Below the pieces are notes generated by a model. The model worked only from the letters and a program-made list of their open reading frames with translations, made no database searches and was not told the origin of the DNA. Below, piece after piece: positions 6,767-10,611 of a stretch of DNA of 10,611 nt. Within the stretch, counting starts at the first letter, position 1. Each line of letters opens with the position of its first letter. The translations under genes and the position numbers were made by a program. The DNA is from Bacteroidales bacterium (lineage in GTDB: Bacteria; Bacteroidota; Bacteroidia; Bacteroidales; F082), in assembly GCA_029983675.1 (NCBI GenBank), contig JASBYY010000063.1:1-10611 (forward strand). Reading direction: 5' to 3'.

Positions 6767-6774
6767 CAAATATC
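6767..6774 (-). promoter_or_regulatory. Weak -7-like box before the beta-grasp / 5'-nucleotidase pair
   Basis: GATATTTG on the minus strand resembles the -7 box but with GA in place of TA. TTG occurs 22 bp upstream (6799 to 6797), longer than the normal spacing. A terminator at 6819-6844 lies just upstream, so some promoter for the pair must lie in 6751-6818, and this is the best candidate. Confidence 0.28.
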
Positions 6775-6818
6775 GCGATTTTCCACACTTTGTCGCCAAT
6801 CACGAATGGAATTTTATC

Positions 6819-6844
6819 AAAAAAAGACAGCGTTAGCCGTCTTT
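6819..6844 (-). terminator. Rho-independent terminator after the DUF1508 gene
   Basis: On the minus strand AAAGACGGC pairs with GCTGTCTTT (one G-U pair, loop TAAC), followed by a run of T. It begins 50 bases after the stop codon of the DUF1508 gene and separates it from the beta-grasp / 5'-nucleotidase pair. Confidence 0.88.
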
Positions 6845-6851
6845 CTTTAAC

Positions 6852-6870
6852 GACAATGTTGCCCATTGTC
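6852..6870 (-). repeat. Second hairpin in the 3' untranslated region of the DUF1508 gene
   Basis: GACAATG (6852-6858) and CATTGTC (6864-6870) are exact complements around a five-base loop. It lies between the stop codon at 6894 and the terminator and has no T-run of its own. It may protect the 3' end of the message; that role is inference. Confidence 0.45.
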
Positions 6871-6893
6871 ATTGAATACGTTACATGTGAGTA

Positions 6894-7226
6894 TTATTCC
6901 TCTACCTCAACAACCGGGGCTTCAGGAGCATTGTTGCGCACAGATTCAATGCCTTGCTTGCAGGTGGCATCCGAGGCGTACATCTGGCTTGAACCGATAA
7001 CCTGTCCATTGGTGGCCATCAGGTTGAAGAATGGTTTACCGTTGGAAGCTATTTTCTTGTCGAACTTAGCCGCATCCTGGCTGTTCTTTTTCACAGACTC
7101 GATGCCGTTCATACAAGACACCTTGGTCTTATAGCCTTGGCTTGTAAGAATCACCTGACCATTGGAGGCTTTCAAAACGAACTGGAATTCACCGTTCTTT
7201 CTGGTTGTAACTACAAATTTTCCCAT
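6894..7226 (-). CDS. DUF1508 / YegP-type two-repeat protein
   Basis: The 110-residue protein holds two tandem copies of the YegP (DUF1508) motif: residues 3-50 with FQFVLKASNGQVILTSQGY ... CMNGIESVKKNS, and 56-100 with FFNLMATNGQVIGSSQMY ... CKQGIESVRNNA. A short acidic tail ends in VEVEE. Each repeat forms a small beta-sheet-plus-helix unit in known structures; the cellular role is not established. There is no signal peptide, so it is probably cytoplasmic. The frame is open to an ATG at 7289, but the ATG at 7226 (MGKFVV) matches the family start. No convincing promoter was found in 7227-7366; a GTTTTTTG at 7287 to 7280 is the nearest thing to a -7 box. Confidence 0.9.
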   Translation of the reverse strand: MGKFVVTTRKNGEFQFVLKASNGQVILTSQGYKTKVSCMNGIESVKKNSQDAAKFDKKIASNGKPFFNLMATNGQVIGSSQMYASDATCKQGIESVRNNAPEAPVVEVEE

Positions 7227-7366
7227 GATAATGAATTTTGTTTTGTAAAAGGTTTCTAAATGATTTCTAAAAAAAGTTGCAAAAAACATGCCATAGTTCT
7301 GAAAAACAGACTGAAATAATCATGATCCACACGCTGTTTTGCAGCAACAGAAGTGCCTTTCTTCCA

Positions 7367-7720
7367 TCAATTCTGCTCGGAAGGTTTCCGTTGATAGCCG
7401 ATTATCAGCAATACGGACATGACCAGACCGACTACAATGAGAACCAGCATTACCCAATAGCCTCCGGCAAGAGTCGCCTCTCCGTCAACAATATCATCAA
7501 ACAGCGCCAAAGTCAAGTACAACAAAGCCAGTAGAAAAACTATCCCAAGACTTCGACTGATAATTTTATTCTGCAAGAAGACATTACCCAAAACCAACAA
7601 TCCGATTCCGGCACATAGCAAATTAAAGGCCAAGCCCTTTTCCGTGCCCATACATAACGCCAAGCAAACAGCGAAAAACACCGAGGGCAACACTTGTTTC
7701 ATTAATCTCTCCCCATTCAT
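7367..7720 (-). CDS. Small four-helix membrane protein of unknown function
   Basis: The 117-residue product is very hydrophobic. Probable membrane helices lie at about 8-25, 28-48, 55-73 and 86-107, with a short polar tail RKPSEQN. A negatively charged loop (DDIVDGE) sits between helices 3 and 4. No known family was recognised. It begins 31 bases after the fucosidase stop codon with no terminator between, so it is probably the last gene of that operon. An ATG at 7702 (MKQVLPS) is an alternative start that removes six residues. The ORF length and helix pattern support a real gene despite the lack of recognised homologues. Confidence 0.72.
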   Translation of the reverse strand: MNGERLMKQVLPSVFFAVCLALCMGTEKGLAFNLLCAGIGLLVLGNVFLQNKIISRSLGIVFLLALLYLTLALFDDIVDGEATLAGGYWVMLVLIVVGLVMSVLLIIGYQRKPSEQN

Positions 7721-7751
7721 ATTTTCTAATCCTTCGATTGTATATTTATAT

Positions 7752-9374
7752 TTACTTTATTATCAACACAATAGGTGCCATTACATTCATCGTTTCTGGA
7801 AATACCACATGCAGCCCTTTTTCATCAAAATGATAGGAAGCCAAGGTGCCGCCCAACATATCTACTTCGTCCATATTCTTTTCATAATAAGGGCTTTCCG
7901 TCGATAGCGATTTTATCAACAGTTCTTGACATGGAGCTGGCATCTCCATAACTATGGAGTAAACGGCATCCCCCTTATGGGTAAACCGAATGTCTTCCGA
8001 AGAGAAAGCCCCTCCATTATTTTCTTGAAAACCATGCACTTGGGTAGCATCAGCCTTTTCGGCAACAGGACCTTCTCCATAAATATGCCAGGGACGTGTT
8101 CCAAAAATACTTTCTCCGTTGACATCCATCCAGCCGGTAATATCTTCCACTATTTTCAATTCCTTTTCATCGATAGTGCCATCGCCACGGACCGGAATGT
8201 TAAGCAAAAGGTTTCCGTTTTTACTCACCACATCAGCCAGTATTTGCATGACCGCCTTTGCCGACTTGTACTCGTCACGGTTATAAACACCGCGGTCGTA
8301 ATGCCATCCTCCGATGCAAGTGCATGATTGCCAAGGCTTCTCCTGAATCGTATCGGGAGCGCCATGCTCCACATCCCAAGTGAGACACTCCTTTTGTCCG
8401 TCGGTAAGTTTCTTACCAAAAAGAACCGCCTCCAAATGACCGTCATGACGTTTCATGTTTGAGTTGTAGTAATGGGCTGCGACTTCAAGTCCGACATTAC
8501 TCACCGGCCATAAAGGTAACCCCGTGTCATCAAAATAAATCAAATCGGGATGGATTTGATTGATCATGTCCACGGTACGGTTGTAAAAATCCAAACAATA
8601 TGCTTCGGAAGGCGGAGTGGCTCCATTCCCCCAATCCCACTGTCTGCTAATGCTTCCAAGTTCAGTGCTATCGGCACTTAAAGGGTGGTTTTGTGCATAC
8701 AGGTGTTGCGGATCGAGACCCTCCCACCATTTTCCTTTTCCGTCTTCCTTGGTCATTTTCCCATCATAAGGAACGCCTGCCAATGCTCCATCGCTATCTG
8801 CTCCCTGCGAGGTTTCGTACCACCTCCACGCATGGGCGGAATGAATGCTCACGCCAAAAGGAAGTCCATTGTTTCGTGCCGCATTGGCCCAGCCAGTCAA
8901 TATGTCCTTATGTGGCCCCACATCCACCGAATTCCATTCATGATGCTTGCTGTCCCACAGGTCGAGATTGTCATGGTGGTTGCCCATTGCAAAGAAGTAT
9001 TTTGCACCGGCACGCTTATATAATGCCACCAATGCTTCGGGATCCCATCGCTCCGCCTTCCACTCGTTGATGACATCCTTGAACCCAAATTCAGAAGGGT
9101 GTCCATAATGCTCTATATGGTAATTATACTGCCAATGGCCCTGTGAATACATGTGCCGTCCGTACCAGTCGCCCGCTTCGGGCTGGCACTGCGGTCCCCA
9201 ATGTGCCCAGATGCCAAACTTGGCATCTCGGAACCATTCCGGCGTTTCGTATTGTTGCAAGGACTCCCATGTCGGTTCAAAGACTCCGGTCTCCATGGTT
9301 TCCTTAGTGTTCTCGTTGCACGAAAACATCAAAAAAGCGCCGACAAGCGAAAAGATAAGGCTTTTGGTTTTCAT
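7752..9374 (-). CDS. Alpha-L-fucosidase lipoprotein, glycoside hydrolase family 29
   Basis: The 540-residue product begins with a lipoprotein signal peptide (MKTKSLIFSL, lipobox MFSC, Cys19). The GH29 barrel follows at about 32-420: WFRDAKFGIWAHWGP (47-61), AKYFFAMGNHHDN (124-136), NSVDVGPHKDILTGW (148-162), PDLIYFDDTGLPLW (276-289) and KNGNLLLNIPVRGDGTID (385-402). In the FDDTGLP motif Asp283 lines up, by eye, with the nucleophile of the Thermotoga maritima enzyme (WNDMGWP); Asp282 is the neighbour. PWQSC and GGWHY (347-359) are further family signs. The C-terminal part (about 425-540) is beta-rich. GH29 enzymes remove terminal alpha-L-fucose from glycans with retention of configuration. The anchor suggests action at the cell surface or in the periplasm. 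The gene lies 74 bases after a sugar kinase and has no separate promoter that I can see. Confidence 0.94.
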   Translation of the reverse strand: MKTKSLIFSLVGAFLMFSCNENTKETMETGVFEPTWESLQQYETPEWFRDAKFGIWAHWGPQCQPEAGDWYGRHMYSQGHWQYNYHIEHYGHPSEFGFKDVINEWKAERWDPEALVALYKRAGAKYFFAMGNHHDNLDLWDSKHHEWNSVDVGPHKDILTGWANAARNNGLPFGVSIHSAHAWRWYETSQGADSDGALAGVPYDGKMTKEDGKGKWWEGLDPQHLYAQNHPLSADSTELGSISRQWDWGNGATPPSEAYCLDFYNRTVDMINQIHPDLIYFDDTGLPLWPVSNVGLEVAAHYYNSNMKRHDGHLEAVLFGKKLTDGQKECLTWDVEHGAPDTIQEKPWQSCTCIGGWHYDRGVYNRDEYKSAKAVMQILADVVSKNGNLLLNIPVRGDGTIDEKELKIVEDITGWMDVNGESIFGTRPWHIYGEGPVAEKADATQVHGFQENNGGAFSSEDIRFTHKGDAVYSIVMEMPAPCQELLIKSLSTESPYYEKNMDEVDMLGGTLASYHFDEKGLHVVFPETMNVMAPIVLIIK

Positions 9375-9448
9375 GATTCTTTCTTATGTTTTGATTTCTT
9401 GGATTACAACTATTAATATCCTCATTTTCAATTGGATAATCCACCTTC

Positions 9449-10294
9449 CTATTTCCCCATGCCCCCATAATAAGCAATCAGCCCTTCCAAGGGTTCCTTC
9501 AACACTTTCACAACGGTAAGATTCTTGTTTGCAGCGATTTGTGTTATTAAATCCTGAAAACAGAATGCCACCGAACCCACAAAACCTATTTTTTCGCTTG
9601 AAGCGGAGGGATAACGCAGCACGAAATGGTCGAAGAAGCTGTCGAAGCATTTGCAACAGAGGTCACGGATATACAGATGTTCCTTGTGTTCACCGGCAAA
9701 ACATGCAAACGAAGCCAAGTAGTGAGAGGGTTGCGGCTTATGATAGCAGTTTTCAATGAAAACATCGCGGTTCAGATGATAGGTCGCTTCGAACTGAATG
9801 AGCATGTCAGTCGGCATGGCCCGATAAAAATAATCGCGAAGCAAGGCTTTTCCAATATAACAGCCACTGCCGTCATCTCCAAGGACATAGCCTAGCGACA
9901 CGGCATTATCGACCATCTGTTCACCATCATAAAGACCTGAATGCGATCCCGTTCCCAAAATACACGCAATTCCCCTTGAATCTCCAAAAAGCGCATGGGC
10001 TGCAGCCATCAAATCGTGGTTGACCTGTATCACCGCTTGTGGAAAACGGTGTTGTAAAACATCGGAAATGGCTTTTCGGTTATCCTCACTGCCACAGCCC
10101 GTCCCGTAATAGTGAACATACTCCACTGCATTGGTAATGATGTTGGGCAAATCGTGGTGAATCATATCGATAAAGACGTTCATGTCGGAATAATTGGCAT
10201 TGAAGCCTTCCGTAGTAAAACGCATGATGACATTTTTGTCTTTCATGATGGCCCAAGAAGTCTTGGTTGCTCCTCCATCGGCAATGATTCTCAT
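9449..10294 (-). CDS. BadF/BadG/BcrA/BcrD-type ATPase, probable N-acetylglucosamine or glucosamine kinase
   Basis: The 281-residue cytoplasmic protein has the actin-like ATPase fold of the BadF/BcrA group. Motifs are DGGATKT (6-12, phosphate 1), YYGTGCGSEDN (62-72), NHDLMAAAHALFG (92-104), CILGTGSHSG (111-120, phosphate 2), GYVLGDDGSGCYIGK (135-149) and GFVGSVAFCFQD (237-248, adenosine region). This set matches the NAGK-type kinases that phosphorylate N-acetylglucosamine or glucosamine, rather than the benzoyl-CoA reductase activators, which carry an iron-sulfur cluster. A TTG at 10312 could extend it, but the ATG at 10294 places the phosphate-1 loop at the normal distance. It is the first gene of the likely operon with the fucosidase, so an amino sugar freed from fucosylated glycans is the most plausible substrate. 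The exact sugar is inference. Confidence 0.9.
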   Translation of the reverse strand: MRIIADGGATKTSWAIMKDKNVIMRFTTEGFNANYSDMNVFIDMIHHDLPNIITNAVEYVHYYGTGCGSEDNRKAISDVLQHRFPQAVIQVNHDLMAAAHALFGDSRGIACILGTGSHSGLYDGEQMVDNAVSLGYVLGDDGSGCYIGKALLRDYFYRAMPTDMLIQFEATYHLNRDVFIENCYHKPQPSHYLASFACFAGEHKEHLYIRDLCCKCFDSFFDHFVLRYPSASSEKIGFVGSVAFCFQDLITQIAANKNLTVVKVLKEPLEGLIAYYGGMGK

Positions 10295-10340
10295 GGTATA
10301 GATTTTTGGCAAACCTTAGATTTGCAGCGTGGTTGTCTGC

Positions 10341-10359
10341 GCCCTTAGTTTGCTAGGGC
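10341..10359. repeat. Inverted repeat within the divergent promoter region
   Basis: GCCCT-T-AG (10341-10348) and CTAGGGC (10353-10359) pair over seven positions with one bulged T and a TTTG loop. It overlaps the -33 element of the plus-strand candidate promoter and adjoins the -7 box of the minus-strand one, where a repressor could control both. No T-run follows on either strand. Confidence 0.42.
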
Positions 10360-10375
10360 AAAAATACTAAATTTG
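10345..10375 (+). promoter_or_regulatory. Plus-strand promoter candidate facing the GC-rich block
   Basis: TAAATTTG (10368-10375) is an exact TAnnTTTG, and TTAG (10345-10348) lies exactly 19 bp upstream, one base off TTTG. Transcription would start near 10382 and run through the candidate structured RNA. It overlaps the minus-strand promoter of the kinase operon. Confidence 0.42.
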
Positions 10376-10389
10376 CAACAACTAACAGA
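10359..10389 (-). promoter_or_regulatory. Promoter candidate of the kinase-fucosidase operon
   Basis: On the minus strand TCTG (10389 to 10386), a 19-bp spacer and TATTTTTG (10366 to 10359) match the Bacteroidota consensus with one mismatch in the -33 element. The start point would be near 10352, giving a leader of about 58 bases before the ATG at 10294. No other promoter is visible between the three genes downstream. Confidence 0.5.
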
Positions 10390-10434
10390 TGCTTATGAAT
10401 AAAAACAGAGACAATAAACCTAATGTATAACCAA

Positions 10435-10579
10435 GGACAATGGGGCCGGACGGTAAACAGTCTGTGGCAAATGGGCAAGACCCAAGTATCTTTTTTGACC
10501 GCCCGGCACCCGTCGTCCCGAGGACCCGGATAGGAATATGTGTCCTGAACCGATAAGGGACGGCGGCCCAAAGTCCGCC
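10435..10579. ncRNA. Candidate structured RNA, strand unresolved
   Basis: This block is about 60% G+C, against 30% in 10381-10440. It can form several stems. The outer one joins GGAC (10435-10438) and GGGCCG (10443-10448) with CGGCCC (10564-10569) and GTCC (10573-10576). An alternative pairs 10445-10454 with 10498-10507 (nine of ten pairs). Another joins 10510-10519 with 10557-10566 (ten pairs, one G-U on the plus strand). Small hairpins lie at 10472-10484, 10521-10546 and 10562-10579. On the minus strand the second stem gains a G-U pair and the third loses one, so pairing does not settle the strand. The plus-strand promoter at 10345-10375 favours plus. I could not match it to 6S RNA, RNase P RNA, tmRNA, SRP RNA or a riboswitch. 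Two reading frames are open here on the minus strand, but neither product looks like a protein. Confidence 0.42.
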
Positions 10580-10611
10580 AAAAGCAGTGCAATAATATGA
10601 AAAACCATCAA

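Noticed and set aside
10442..10470. Possible tmRNA 5' end (GGGG followed by CCG)
   Set aside because: The expected TTCGAC motif soon after the 5' end is absent.
10451..10490. Resemblance to RNase P RNA (GGTAAAC and GGCAAGACCCAA on the plus strand)
   Set aside because: The universally conserved 5' core of RNase P RNA (GAGGAAAGTCC region) should lie upstream, but only an AT-rich spacer and promoter are there, and the 3' core strand is missing from the sequence that follows.
10420..10608. Minus-strand reading frame of about 62 codons with a hydrophobic start, and a second open frame overlapping it
   Set aside because: Two frames are open together in a GC-rich, strongly self-complementary block. 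The products lack protein-like patterns after the first dozen residues, and no promoter is clear. Structured RNA explains the block better.

Overview
The window looks like chromosomal DNA from a member of the Bacteroidota, most likely order Bacteroidales and perhaps Prevotellaceae. Several intergenic regions carry the phylum-specific promoter form (TTTG near -33, about 19 bp, then TAnnTTTG near -7). Five predicted products are or may be lipoproteins with short Cys-ending signal peptides, there are no convincing Shine-Dalgarno sites, and the proteins resemble Bacteroidales families. The genus is an inference. All nine confident genes lie on the minus strand, so transcription runs from the right end of the window to the left. 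No transposase, integrase, phage gene, CRISPR array, tRNA or rRNA was seen.

Right to left (transcription order): 10313-10611 has no supported protein gene. It holds two overlapping, divergently oriented promoter candidates and a GC-rich block (10435-10579) that can form long base-paired stems and may be a structured RNA. Next comes a probable operon: a BadF/BcrA-type sugar kinase (9449-10294), a GH29 alpha-L-fucosidase lipoprotein (7752-9374) and a small four-helix membrane protein (7367-7720). This suggests minor host- or mucin-glycan use: fucose removal outside the cytoplasm and phosphorylation of an amino sugar inside. A two-repeat DUF1508/YegP-type protein (6894-7226) follows, ended by a clear terminator.

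The central group is a 63-residue beta-grasp-like protein (6559-6750), a UshA-type 5'-nucleotidase lipoprotein (5102-6544) and an aldose-1-epimerase-like lipoprotein (3907-5040). The epimerase gene has its own excellent promoter between the genes and a strong terminator after it. The epimerase appears to have changed two catalytic residues (His to Asn at the LHGG motif, Glu to Asp at the ETQ motif).

The left part holds a Uup-like ABC-F ATPase (1840-3723), a small lipocalin-like lipoprotein (1409-1756) with a terminator, and a carbamate kinase (258-1196) without arginine-deiminase genes beside it in the window, again ended by a terminator. The left 203 bases are noncoding and carry promoter-like elements that read out of the window.

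Most of the window is ordinary housekeeping and carbohydrate metabolism. The observations most worth checking are the GC-rich structured block at the right edge with its promoter, the epimerase with altered catalytic residues, and the beta-grasp-like protein paired with the 5'-nucleotidase. No defence or other new multi-gene system was recognised.
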